Below, in pieces: positions 1 to 5,529 of a DNA stretch of 8,599 bases (positions are counted from its first letter, which is position 1; every line of letters starts with the position of its first letter). The notes below the pieces were generated by a model. It had not been told where the DNA came from and did no database searches. It saw only the letters and a program-made list of their open reading frames with translations. The DNA is taken from NCBI GenBank assembly GCA_002792395.1, contig PFOG01000061.1, positions 1-8,599 of the forward strand, written 5' to 3'. This stretch comes from Candidatus Portnoybacteria bacterium CG_4_10_14_0_2_um_filter_44_20 (GTDB taxonomy: Bacteria > Patescibacteriota > Minisyncoccia > Portnoybacterales > GCA-002795985). Both the position numbers and the translations under genes were made by a program.

Positions 1-8
1 CCAATCCC

Positions 9-22
9 GACCGGGGTTTTTC
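9..22 (+). terminator. possible truncated intrinsic terminator at the left edge
   Basis: A GC-rich run (CCCGACCGGGG) followed by TTTTTCT resembles the right half of a plus-strand intrinsic terminator. Only a short CCC/GGG stem is visible. Any longer left arm would lie outside the window. If real, it would end a plus-strand gene to the left that converges on xseB. The call is weak. Confidence 0.25.
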
Positions 23-49
23 TATTGCTGTGCCAAATATTTTTAAAAA

Positions 50-280
50 TTAAAGAAGCTTCTCCGATTTTCCGCCGTCCGCGCCATCTCCCAATTCCTT
101 TTTAACTTTCTCGAATTCATTTTCAAGGTTCTTTAATTCCGCGCGGCTTTCCCTGATCAGCTGCGCCCCCTCCTTAACCCGCTCAAGCCCCGCCTCAACA
201 TCAACCTCCTCCTGCTGATCGAACCAGGCAATGATGCTTTTTAATTTTTTTAACGATTCTTTAAGTGAATTTTTTGCCAT
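50..280 (-). CDS. xseB: Exodeoxyribonuclease VII small subunit
   Basis: This is the small subunit of exonuclease VII, the complex that degrades single-stranded DNA to short oligonucleotides in the cytoplasm during repair and recombination. The 76-residue product has the family's usual size. It is almost entirely helical: a first helix around SLKESLKKLKSIIAWF (about 5-20), a short turn with acidic residues (QQEEVDVEAGLERVKEGAQLI), then a long charged helix to about residue 63 and a short tail. This matches the XseB hairpin that packs on the XseA coiled coil. The ATG follows the xseA stop after 12 bases, and no SD is visible in front of it, so translation may depend on xseA or on a leaderless-type mechanism. 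Its position directly after xseA is the main support, because XseB sequences are short and variable. Confidence 0.9.
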   Translation of the reverse strand: MAKNSLKESLKKLKSIIAWFDQQEEVDVEAGLERVKEGAQLIRESRAELKNLENEFEKVKKELGDGADGGKSEKLL

Positions 281-292
281 AGTTTTTTGTTG

Positions 293-1780
293 CTAATTAA
301 TTTTATTGATCTCATTAATAATTGATCTCATTTTACCATCTGAGACCTGGATGTCGATCGAATCGCCGTTTTTCACCTGTCGCACGCTTTTGATCACTCT
401 TCCACCCGCCGAAGCGATGCAATAGCCGAGCCTGAGCTGCCGCCTCGGATCATAAATTTTCAGCCTTTTTTCGGTTTCATCCAGAAAATTGCCCTGGTCC
501 TGAAAATTTCTTGCAAACTTCTCGAACACCAGGCCGAACGAATCATCTAACATCTTAGCCAGGCTTTTAATATTATAGCCAATATCCGCCAGCGCGCTTC
601 TAAGGCGGTGCCTGATCCCGTCGAATTCCTGAAAGATCATCCCGAAATACTTTCTCAAGCTTCCGGCCATTTCTTCAAGCCGGTATTTTTCTACTTGTAA
701 TAATTCCTGATATTTATAGAAAATGTCTCTTTCCAGAACGGCCAAACGCTTAACCGCGTCATCCCACGTCCGGTTCAGATAGATCGCCACCGCGGTTGGC
801 GTTGAAACCCCCAGATCGGCAACCAATGAAGCAAGCGGAACATCCTTGTCGTGCCCGATCCCGCAAATAACCGGCATCCGGCAACCGGCTATTTTCCGCA
901 CCAGCATCTCATTATTAAACGCCTGCAAACTCTCCAAGCTGCCTCCGCCCCGTATTATAACCAGAACATCAATGTCCTGTTTGTTAAAATAATCAACTGC
1001 CGACATCAGACCACTAACCGCGACCTGCCCCTCAACCCGCGAATTAATGAATTTTATCTGATAGCCGTATTTGCCCAGATTGTTCAAAAAATCATGGATC
1101 ACGGCCCCAGTTTCCGATGTGATCAGCCCGATTTTTCCGGGAAGGGCGGGAACCGCTTTTTTGCGTTCGGGCGCGAACAAGCCCTCTTCCTCCAGCTTCT
1201 TCCTCAGCTCCTCATAAGCCTTTTTTAGGGCGCCTTCGCCGACCAGCTCAATAGCCGAAACCTGCATGCTCAGTTTGCCGGTTGGCTTATACACCGCCGG
1301 AAATCCGTCGATAATGATCTCCATCCCCGCTTCCAGCTCAATTCCGTATAACGCATAATCTTTGCTCCACATAAAACAGCTTAAAACGCTCTCATCTTCT
1401 TTGTCCTTCAGCGAAAAAAATAAATAACTCCCCCTAAGATCAAAACTGCTGACCTCTCCCTGGATTCGCGCGCCGGAAGCCCGGAGATTATTGTTGAGCA
1501 GATCAAGAAACCGGCTGACGGTATATAATTTTTCTCCCCTCCCGTCTTCGGGCTCCGGCTCGACATTCCCGCCAACCAACGCCAGGATCTGCGCGCCGTA
1601 TTTTTCAAACTTCCGCTCCCGGATCCCTTTTATCGCCAACAGGTCGTCTTTTGTTTTTGGCTTGCTCGCCGCTATCTCCTCCAGAGTTGTATTCTGAAAA
1701 ACACGAAAAAGATCCACGCCTTCCCGGCGCGCCGCCTCGATCCGCCAGTCCTTCAATTTTCGCAACAACTCAAAATCCAT
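293..1780 (-). CDS. xseA: Exodeoxyribonuclease VII large subunit with N-terminal HRDC domain
   Basis: This is the catalytic subunit of exonuclease VII. Residues about 1-70 form an HRDC domain (LKDWRIEAARREGVDLF, then LLAIKGIRERKFEKYG), the accessory nucleic-acid-binding module of RecQ helicases and RNase D. It is joined by an acidic linker (about 71-83) to the usual XseA. The OB-fold is at about 84-182. The catalytic domain carries GLITSETGAVIHD (218-230), IRGGGSLESLQAFNNE (276-291), GIGHDKD (307-313) and DLGVSTPTAVA (322-332), which match the family's conserved blocks. A helical coiled-coil region (about 335-440) and a C-terminal beta segment with RLGYCIASAGGRVI follow. At 495 residues it exceeds the usual 400-460 by roughly the HRDC length. 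No SD is obvious at the ATG, but no shorter start would keep the HRDC domain. The gene lies 17 bases after the zinc-ribbon gene and 12 before xseB. Confidence 0.95.
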   Translation of the reverse strand: MDFELLRKLKDWRIEAARREGVDLFRVFQNTTLEEIAASKPKTKDDLLAIKGIRERKFEKYGAQILALVGGNVEPEPEDGRGEKLYTVSRFLDLLNNNLRASGARIQGEVSSFDLRGSYLFFSLKDKEDESVLSCFMWSKDYALYGIELEAGMEIIIDGFPAVYKPTGKLSMQVSAIELVGEGALKKAYEELRKKLEEEGLFAPERKKAVPALPGKIGLITSETGAVIHDFLNNLGKYGYQIKFINSRVEGQVAVSGLMSAVDYFNKQDIDVLVIIRGGGSLESLQAFNNEMLVRKIAGCRMPVICGIGHDKDVPLASLVADLGVSTPTAVAIYLNRTWDDAVKRLAVLERDIFYKYQELLQVEKYRLEEMAGSLRKYFGMIFQEFDGIRHRLRSALADIGYNIKSLAKMLDDSFGLVFEKFARNFQDQGNFLDETEKRLKIYDPRRQLRLGYCIASAGGRVIKSVRQVKNGDSIDIQVSDGKMRSIINEINKIN

Positions 1781-1797
1781 AAATTTATTTGAGGAAA

Positions 1798-2136
1798 TTA
1801 TAATCCCAAACTGTTCAACTCATTGATGGATTGGGTGGCCGAATTTATAATGCCGATAAAAAGATAAATGGTATAGATAATCGAAATTGCCGTTAGGATC
1901 GCGGCGATAATCGCGACTCTTTTTGCCTGCGGGTTTCCCCGGCGCAGATATTTAACGACATACCAGAGCCCGAATGGCGGCAGAAAAAGACTGACCGCGT
2001 AGGCGGCAACTTGGCCATAAAAAGAAACCGGCAACGCATGGCTTTTAAATTCTTTGCCGCAATGGGGGCAAAAATTGTCGGCCGGCCCAGCCGCCTGCCC
2101 ACAGGCCGGACAAAATGTTTTTACTGGAAGATCCAT
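1798..2136 (-). CDS. Zinc-ribbon membrane protein of unknown function
   Basis: The 112-residue product starts with a zinc ribbon, C9-x2-C12-x10-C23-x2-C26 (CPACG and CPHCG knuckles). A short linker leads to two hydrophobic stretches, about 42-64 (with a Pro-Pro) and about 73-99, joined by a basic loop (KYLRRGNPQAKR). The basic loop suggests that both the loop and the zinc ribbon face the cytoplasm. Small zinc-ribbon proteins with two helices are common in bacteria, and no specific role is known to me for this one. It is the first gene of the probable unit with xseA and xseB, behind a good promoter at 2166-2194. Whether it works with exonuclease VII is unknown, and co-transcription is only inferred from the 17-base gap. 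A purine-rich AGAGGAAAG lies about 14 bases before the ATG, which is rather far for an SD. Confidence 0.8.
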   Translation of the reverse strand: MDLPVKTFCPACGQAAGPADNFCPHCGKEFKSHALPVSFYGQVAAYAVSLFLPPFGLWYVVKYLRRGNPQAKRVAIIAAILTAISIIYTIYLFIGIINSATQSINELNSLGL

Positions 2137-2165
2137 ATTTAGCTGTTAACTTTCCTCTTTTATTA

Positions 2166-2194
2166 AGTATAACAGATGCCAACAGATCGACCAA
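2166..2194 (-). promoter_or_regulatory. promoter for the zinc-ribbon/xseA/xseB unit
   Basis: Read on the minus strand there is a -35-like TTGGTC (2189-2194), a 17-base spacer, and TATACT (2166-2171) preceded by TGT, which gives an extended -10. Transcription would start near 2159, about 23 bases before the ATG. It is divergent from the 2234-2262 promoter, with about 40 bases between the two -35 boxes. Confidence 0.6.
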
Positions 2195-2233
2195 ACAAAA
2201 ATGCCCGGCCGCTGACAAAAACAGAACCTCGCG

Positions 2234-2262
2234 TTTACAAAATCGTATTTTCTTGATATAAG
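2234..2262 (+). promoter_or_regulatory. promoter for the 160-residue gene
   Basis: TTTACA (2234-2239) is followed by a 17-base spacer and TATAAG (2257-2262), with TGA just before the -10 (extended -10). The expected start near 2269 leaves a leader of about 24 bases. That leader contains the strong SD AAGGAGGA (2281-2288), 4 bases before the GTG start. Confidence 0.7.
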
Positions 2263-2292
2263 TTATTTATTACTCAGCAAAAGGAGGAGCAA

Positions 2293-2775
2293 GTGTTAAC
2301 AAGAGAAGAAATTTCCAGAGTTCATGAAAAAAAGATTCCCTGCACCAGGGGTGGGAGCGAAGAAATACTGCAAATGGGGCCAATCTTCAATAATTTCATC
2401 GTCGCCATGGATTCGCAATCCGCGATGCCGACCGACCAGGAATTGGCCATCCTGGCCTCCTACCAGGAATTCGTGGTAAAAAAATGGTACTTCGACCCCG
2501 ACCCGGAAAGGATCCTAGCCGCACCCTTTCCGGCCATCGAAGGCTACAACACCGTCATTTTCCTGAAGGGCAATGAGCACCGCCCCAACGGTCCGGAAGG
2601 TTGGTGTTTCCGGAGAATGACCTGGGTTACCGGCCCGACCTTCGCCCCGACCTTCGCCACCAGCTTACCCCAGCCCGCCCCATGGACGCTTGTCCAGGTC
2701 ATAGACTGCGTTGAATATCTGGGCAAGAAGTACTGGGAAGAGTGGAAAAAGGAACATCCGGACATTTTCGCCTAA
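2293..2775 (+). CDS. Hypothetical protein, 160 residues, own transcription unit
   Basis: I do not recognise this family. The start is GTG, fixed by AAGGAGGA at 2281-2288. The product looks soluble, with no signal peptide or membrane segment. Visible features are a charged N-terminus, a segment rich in hydrophobic and aromatic residues (SYQEFVVKKWYFDPDPE, about 57-73), a central block YNTVIFLKGNEHRPNGPEGW (about 86-105) leading into CFRRMTWVTGP, a Pro/Thr/Phe-rich stretch (TFAPTFATSLPQPAPW), and a C-terminal amphipathic helix ending YWEEWKKEHPDIF. Three cysteines (about 17, 106 and 139) are too scattered for an obvious metal site. It is the only complete plus-strand gene here, with its own promoter and a strong terminator, so it is a free-standing unit rather than an operon member. 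The clean regulatory frame argues that it is a real, expressed gene. Confidence 0.8.
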   Translation: MLTREEISRVHEKKIPCTRGGSEEILQMGPIFNNFIVAMDSQSAMPTDQELAILASYQEFVVKKWYFDPDPERILAAPFPAIEGYNTVIFLKGNEHRPNGPEGWCFRRMTWVTGPTFAPTFATSLPQPAPWTLVQVIDCVEYLGKKYWEEWKKEHPDIFA

Positions 2776-2803
2776 AGGCGAGCCGGAAAATAACAGCCAA
2801 AAA

Positions 2804-2833
2804 GGGCGCCTCCAAGGGCGCCCATTTTTATTT
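2804..2833 (+). terminator. intrinsic terminator after the 160-residue gene
   Basis: A perfect 7-bp stem, GGGCGCC (2804-2810) with GGCGCCC (2817-2823), and a 6-base loop are followed by ATTTTTATTT. It lies 28 bases after the TAA stop. It is a classical Rho-independent terminator on the plus strand. Confidence 0.85.
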
Positions 2834-2852
2834 CCGCTTTATTTCCGCCGCG

Positions 2853-2886
2853 CCAACGGCTCAATCGGATTTCCCGTTGAGCCGTT
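2853..2886 (-). repeat. palindromic repeat element, copy 1
   Basis: The unit matches the one at 4954-4987 in 31 of 34 positions when read on the minus strand. Here the palindrome is extended: 2850-2864 and 2877-2891 are perfect 15-bp complementary arms around a 12-base loop. In minus-strand RNA the loop can also pair as CGGG-AAA-UCCG, with one G-U pair, leaving only one bulged A. The element sits 3' of both the plus-strand 160-residue gene and the minus-strand gene ending at 2931. Confidence 0.75.
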
Positions 2887-2901
2887 GGCGCAAAAAGAGA
2901 A

Positions 2902-2924
2902 TAAAAAAGTCCGTTTAAACGGGC
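2902..2924 (-). terminator. possible intrinsic terminator for the 3321-3896/2931-3278 unit
   Basis: On the minus strand a CCGT-TTAA-ACGG hairpin (2911-2922) is followed after two bases by six T (2903-2908). It lies only a few bases after the stop at 2931. The stem is short, so the neighbouring palindromic repeat (2850-2891) may add to termination. Confidence 0.45.
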
Positions 2925-2930
2925 TAAGAC

Positions 2931-3278
2931 TTAATACGTTTCAAACCGGCGGAGCCTTCTCTTTTCAAGATATCCGCACAACGCCGCGCCCAAAACATAA
3001 ATAACGGCGAGCAGAGCGTTATACCAGATGCAGTCACCCGACCAGACCGGGCCGCTGGCCGCGCCGAAGTCCGTTATTATTGCCGCCAGAATCGAGTAAA
3101 AAAACGATAAGCCCCCCAACACCCCACAAAAGGCACACGGCGCCTTGAAGCGCTTACCCGACGCCCAGCAAACGGCAATAAAACAGATATTGGCGCCAAA
3201 AGTTATCAGCGTGAAAACGAACCACTCCAGATATTGCGCGGAACGGAAAGCAATTCCGAGAAACTCAATCGTTCCCAT
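2931..3278 (-). CDS. Small membrane protein of unknown function
   Basis: The 115-residue product has three clear hydrophobic segments, at about 16-40 (LEWFVFTLITFGANICFIAVCWA), 48-68 (around CGVLGGLSFFYSILAAIIT) and 83-104 (IWYNALLAVIYVLGAALCGYL), and a strongly basic C-terminus (EKRRLRRFETY). It should be an inner-membrane protein with a cytoplasmic C-terminus. Several cysteines occur, including C-x2-C (APCAFCGV) at the start of the second helix. A redox or metal role could be imagined, but no family is recognised. The start is firm: GGAGGT lies 5 bases before the ATG (3284-3289). The gene begins 42 bases after the GP88-like gene on the same strand and is probably co-transcribed with it, but a joint function is only a guess. 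Confidence 0.75.
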   Translation of the reverse strand: MGTIEFLGIAFRSAQYLEWFVFTLITFGANICFIAVCWASGKRFKAPCAFCGVLGGLSFFYSILAAIITDFGAASGPVWSGDCIWYNALLAVIYVLGAALCGYLEKRRLRRFETY

Positions 3279-3320
3279 GCGTTACCTCCAGACGGAAATT
3301 TAAAACCAAGGAAAGAAAAA

Positions 3321-3896
3321 CTAAATCTCAGGGAAGCAATAGTTTGAATCTTTTTGGCGCCAGCAGACATAGGCGCATTTGCGGCAATCACGCGCGCCCC
3401 GGAAAAAATCCGCGGCAATTTCAAGGGTTTCTATCGCCGCGAGCGGAAGCCCCATCGCCAGCTCGGGCCGCGAGGGGTCGAGGCTTTCCCTAATATTAAA
3501 ATTCGGCAACGAATGAAGCTCCAAAATAACATCCGCCAAATCTCTTCTTTTGGTCGTTGTCCGGAAAAGCGTTTGAGGGCAATTTTTCGCGATCTGAATC
3601 CACCTTCGGACATACTTCTTGCTGTAGAAATCGCCGGTCACATGCACGCGGACAAGAGAGATCTTCCGCCGGAAAATTTCTTTGGTTATCGTTTCGGCAA
3701 ATTCGTCCGAAAGGGAAAGTTCATATCTTTTATCCAGCGCTCTCCCGATACTTCGTTCAAAGCGCTTATAATTTCCCTTTTTTCCGTAGCAATTCTCTTT
3801 GCACCAGGCAGTAGGGCGGCAGGTTTTGGCGATCGGCAGATTAAAAAGATATACGTCTGGCCCCGTCTCCCAATTTCCTTTCGTCAGATAATCCAC
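3321..3896 (-). CDS. Phage GP88-like cysteine-rich protein
   Basis: The 191-residue product resembles the 'gene product 88' family known from mycobacteriophages and scattered through bacteria; its biochemical role is unknown to me. N-terminal NLPIAKTC with C26-x5-C32-x3-C36 (AWCKENCYG) is followed by a helical region, then VRVHVTGDFYSKKYVRRW (about 82-99) with H85 and G88-D89-F90, and then TTTKRR, as expected for the family. The C-terminus adds C171-x2-C174-x3-C178 and C187. Seven cysteines in two groups suggest a metal or Fe-S site; this is inference. The start is GTG, supported by GGAGGT 7 bases upstream (3904-3909). The gene is the first of a probable two-gene unit, behind a promoter with a consensus TTGACA and an inverted repeat. 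The phage-type family hints at acquisition by transfer, but no integrase or other phage gene is present. Confidence 0.65.
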   Translation of the reverse strand: MDYLTKGNWETGPDVYLFNLPIAKTCRPTAWCKENCYGKKGNYKRFERSIGRALDKRYELSLSDEFAETITKEIFRRKISLVRVHVTGDFYSKKYVRRWIQIAKNCPQTLFRTTTKRRDLADVILELHSLPNFNIRESLDPSRPELAMGLPLAAIETLEIAADFFRGARDCRKCAYVCWRQKDSNYCFPEI

Positions 3897-3899
3897 TTA

Positions 3900-3922
3900 G
3901 CGCACCTCCGCGCTTGCGCGCG
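3900..3922 (-). promoter_or_regulatory. SD region able to form two alternative hairpins
   Basis: In the minus-strand mRNA just before the GTG at 3896, CGCGC-GCAA-GCGCG (3909-3922, GNRA-type loop) abuts and overlaps the first G of the SD. Alternatively GCGC-GGAGGT-GCGC (3900-3913) places the SD in a 6-base loop. The two structures share bases and exclude each other. Both stems are short, so regulation is a possibility only. Confidence 0.3.
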
Positions 3923-3948
3923 TTCTTTAGTTTTCACGGTACTTGAAA

Positions 3949-3976
3949 ACAGGATAGTATATTTCATCCATCCTGT
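3949..3976. promoter_or_regulatory. inverted repeat, candidate operator
   Basis: ACAGGAT (3949-3955) and ATCCTGT (3970-3976) are perfect 7-bp inverted arms separated by 14 bases. One arm covers the -10 and the other overlaps the -35 of the promoter for the GP88-like gene. A dimeric regulator bound here would block RNA polymerase. The XRE-type protein encoded at 4035-4223 is the nearest candidate, but there is no direct evidence. Confidence 0.45.
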
Positions 3977-3979
3977 CAA
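3951..3979 (-). promoter_or_regulatory. promoter of the GP88-like gene
   Basis: On the minus strand a consensus TTGACA (3974-3979), a 17-base spacer and TATCCT (3951-3956) form a good sigma-70-type promoter. Expected initiation near 3944 gives a leader of about 48 bases before the GTG. Confidence 0.65.
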
Positions 3980-4034
3980 ATTGCAGTTTTAAAAATCCTC
4001 TTGGGCCGTTGGCAACGAAGGAAAGGAAGGCGTC

Positions 4035-4223
4035 CTAGAAGCTGAATAATTCTTCGATCGTCGTTTTTAGGGCTTCGGCAACATTATGCGCCAGCATCAA
4101 AGAAGGATTATATTTTCCCTGTTCCAAAAAAACTATCGTCTCCCGCCGGACTCCGGCCAGGCGCGCCAATTCTTCCTGGGTCAGGTCATTCTTGGCCCTG
4201 AATTCTTTAATGCGGTTCGTCAT
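4035..4223 (-). CDS. XRE-family (Cro/CI-like) helix-turn-helix regulator
   Basis: The 62-residue product is a single compact HTH domain: [50 protein letters not shown], ending in TTIEELFSF. The recognition region is at about 25-36 ([12 protein letters not shown]). It matches the minimal Cro/C1-type regulators of about 65 residues that are often encoded next to DUF2178 membrane proteins. The ATG follows the DUF2178 stop by one base (TAA-C-ATG) with no strong SD, which implies translational coupling. The likely role is a DNA-binding repressor of its own operon. The membrane partner may modulate it, but this is inference from repeated pairing rather than demonstrated function. Confidence 0.9.
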   Translation of the reverse strand: MTNRIKEFRAKNDLTQEELARLAGVRRETIVFLEQGKYNPSLMLAHNVAEALKTTIEELFSF

Positions 4224-4224
4224 G

Positions 4225-4773
4225 TTACTTTTGGCATTCCGCGCTCGGCATCGGAGCGGAAGGACTGCCGTGTTTTATCCACTGCCCATTCTGGCACAGC
4301 CAGCTATCTTCTCCGCTAAGAAGCCTGAGCCCGGCAATGATCAAAAACAAGATTAGCAAAGCGCCGACCAAAATATAAACAAACTTCTTTTCCAGAAAAG
4401 CGACCTGGTTATAATAGCGGAAAAAGACGGTATATAAAACCATCAGTAGGCAAACCGCGTAGCCCAGCGCCACTGCGATTGTTTCGAAATAGGGGCCATA
4501 CCCGCGAAACGCCAGAAAAGCAAACATCACAATTATCACGATCCAGCAAAACATAGTAATAGCTAGCCGCGCCGCCTTACCCCCTATCTCATGATCGCGC
4601 TCATCGGCAATTACCTCCTTAACCATGCTCCGCAGATAAAACAGTAAAATAACCGCCAAAGCAGTAGCCATAATTGGAACAAAGTAGATTTGCCGGACAG
4701 TCGCCCAACCGACCGAGCCGGCCAGAACTATAACGACAAACAGCTGAATGATACGAAAGCGTTTTAAGGTCAT
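4225..4773 (-). CDS. DUF2178 family membrane protein with a Cys/Trp-rich tail
   Basis: The 182-residue product has about five transmembrane segments (roughly 8-24, 30-47, 72-90, 98-118 and 131-150). The DUF2178 signature is in the loop after the second helix: [15 protein letters not shown] at 57-71. The family has no assigned biochemical function known to me and is typically encoded beside a small XRE regulator, as here. After the last helix comes a polar tail (154-182) with [16 protein letters not shown], a proline-rich stretch and a second cysteine (C160 and C180). A disulphide between the two cysteines outside the membrane is possible if the tail is extracytoplasmic. The start is the first ATG of the frame that begins with a short basic N-terminus. 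Only a weak SD (GGAC) precedes it. Confidence 0.85.
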   Translation of the reverse strand: MTLKRFRIIQLFVVIVLAGSVGWATVRQIYFVPIMATALAVILLFYLRSMVKEVIADERDHEIGGKAARLAITMFCWIVIIVMFAFLAFRGYGPYFETIAVALGYAVCLLMVLYTVFFRYYNQVAFLEKKFVYILVGALLILFLIIAGLRLLSGEDSWLCQNGQWIKHGSPSAPMPSAECQK

Positions 4774-4844
4774 TTTTTGTCCGGCACCCCAGATCCGCCA
4801 CGACCCGGAATAGCTATAGTTAGAATTATTTAACTTCTGTTCCT

Positions 4845-4873
4845 ATGTTATATTTTTCTAACACAGCTGTCAA
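4845..4873 (-). promoter_or_regulatory. promoter of the DUF2178-XRE pair
   Basis: On the minus strand TTGACA (4868-4873), a 17-base spacer and TAACAT (4845-4850) are seen. An overlapping TATAAC (4847-4852) would give a 15-base spacer. The leader to the ATG is about 65 bases and contains a GC-rich stretch flanked by CCGG repeats near 4776-4803 that might fold. Confidence 0.55.
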
Positions 4874-4890
4874 GCCCCTTATCCCCCGAA

Positions 4891-4910
4891 CCAAAAAACC
4901 GCCGGTTTGG
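4891..4910 (-). terminator. possible terminator of the membrane-anchored winged-helix gene
   Basis: On the minus strand CCAAACC-GGC-GGTTTTTTGG forms a short stem whose descending side contains six T. It lies about 100 bases after the stop at 5010 and just before the TTGACA of the next promoter. The stem is weak. The palindromic repeat at 4954-4987 could serve instead. Confidence 0.3.
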
Positions 4911-4953
4911 CGCTAGCTACCGCCAAAAAGCATTAAATTTTAAGATGATTTTA

Positions 4954-4987
4954 AACGGCTCAACGGGAAACCCCATTGAGCCATTGG
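4954..4987 (+). repeat. palindromic repeat element, copy 2
   Basis: The unit is 31/34 identical to the reverse complement of 2853-2886. GGCTCAA (4957-4963) pairs with TTGAGCC (4976-4982), two further A-T pairs lie beyond one mismatch, and the loop holds GGG-AAA-CCC. It lies 22 bases 3' of the minus-strand gene ending at 5010. Confidence 0.75.
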
Positions 4988-5009
4988 ACTAAAAACATAA
5001 GAGATAGGA

Positions 5010-5429
5010 TCAGATTTTTTCGTAATAAACGCTCCGGCCAACTTCGCCGACCTGGCAAACCAGCCTTTCTTTTTCCAACTCGTCCAGATAGCGCGTGGCC
5101 GTTGCGTCGCTGACCCCCAGCGCTCTCTCAACGTCACTATTGGTTATCCGCCCGATCGGTGCCGTGACGAAGAGCGCCAAAATCTTCTTTTTGTGTTCTT
5201 CCTTTGCTTGGGCTTGCCGTTCCGCCAGACTCATTTTATCCTGCCCTGCCCCTCCGAAGCCTTGTGCAAAAGAGGGGGCCGGGCCGAAAGAATCTGCCTC
5301 AGCTGTCGCCGCTTCTTTCTCTTTCTCTTTCACGCAAACGCAAGAATCCCTTTTCGCCTGCCGGACGATCAGCCAAATCACCGCCCCGCCCGCGATCGCG
5401 CCGAAAATAAAATATAAATATGTGTTCAT
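5010..5429 (-). CDS. Membrane-anchored winged-helix protein
   Basis: The 139-residue product has one N-terminal transmembrane helix (about 4-23, YLYFIFGAIAGGAVIWLIV) followed by RQAKR, so the rest should be cytoplasmic. Next come a Cys pair (C30, C32), a charged and Ala/Gly/Pro-rich linker (about 33-75) and a C-terminal winged helix. This has helix 1 EEHKKKILALFVTAPIGRITNSDV, recognition helix about VSDATATRYLDELEKERLV, and wing VCQVGEVGRSVYYEKI. The fold resembles DeoR- or MarR-type domains with a short wing. DNA binding from the membrane is inferred. Protein binding is an alternative, since winged helices also occur in interaction roles. It is encoded 114 bases after the ArsR-like gene, with its own extended -10 and a palindrome identical in type to that of the ArsR promoter upstream, so it may belong to the same regulon. 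Confidence 0.75.
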   Translation of the reverse strand: MNTYLYFIFGAIAGGAVIWLIVRQAKRDSCVCVKEKEKEAATAEADSFGPAPSFAQGFGGAGQDKMSLAERQAQAKEEHKKKILALFVTAPIGRITNSDVERALGVSDATATRYLDELEKERLVCQVGEVGRSVYYEKI

Positions 5430-5458
5430 GGTTTTATAAAATTAACCTCACTCGTTTA

Positions 5459-5467
5459 ATTATACCA
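5459..5467 (-). promoter_or_regulatory. extended -10 promoter of the membrane-anchored winged-helix gene
   Basis: On the minus strand TGG-TATAAT is a perfect extended -10. No convincing -35 is seen 16-18 bases upstream, where an intrinsic terminator lies (5468-5497). Initiation near 5452 leaves a leader of about 22 bases. Confidence 0.6.
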
Positions 5468-5497
5468 TAAAAAATCGCCCTGAAACAGCGGGGCAAT
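5468..5497 (-). terminator. intrinsic terminator after the ArsR-like gene
   Basis: In minus-strand RNA AUUGCCC (5491-5497) pairs with GGGCGAU (5474-5480), 7 bp with one G-U, around a 10-base loop. A run of T (5469-5474) follows. It lies about 46 bases after the stop of the ArsR-like gene and directly abuts the -10 of the next gene, so the terminator occupies that promoter's -35 region. Confidence 0.7.
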
Positions 5498-5529
5498 TTA
5501 CAGAGCGCGCCTTTAGGCAGTTGTTAATG

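Noticed and set aside
1797..1802. TATAAT on the minus strand just before xseA
   Set aside because: No -35 at 16-18 bases, and it overlaps the stop of the preceding gene. It is probably chance, although a weak internal promoter cannot be excluded.
3354..3992. Long plus-strand open frame (212 residues) opposite the GP88-like gene
   Set aside because: It is antisense to a gene with family motifs, a strong SD and a promoter. Its translation is basic and low in recognisable motifs, as expected for a shadow frame.
5095..5439. Several overlapping plus-strand frames opposite the membrane-anchored winged-helix gene
   Set aside because: Low-complexity Ser/Pro/Phe/Ala translations with no start signals; the minus strand codes for a coherent membrane-helix plus winged-helix protein.
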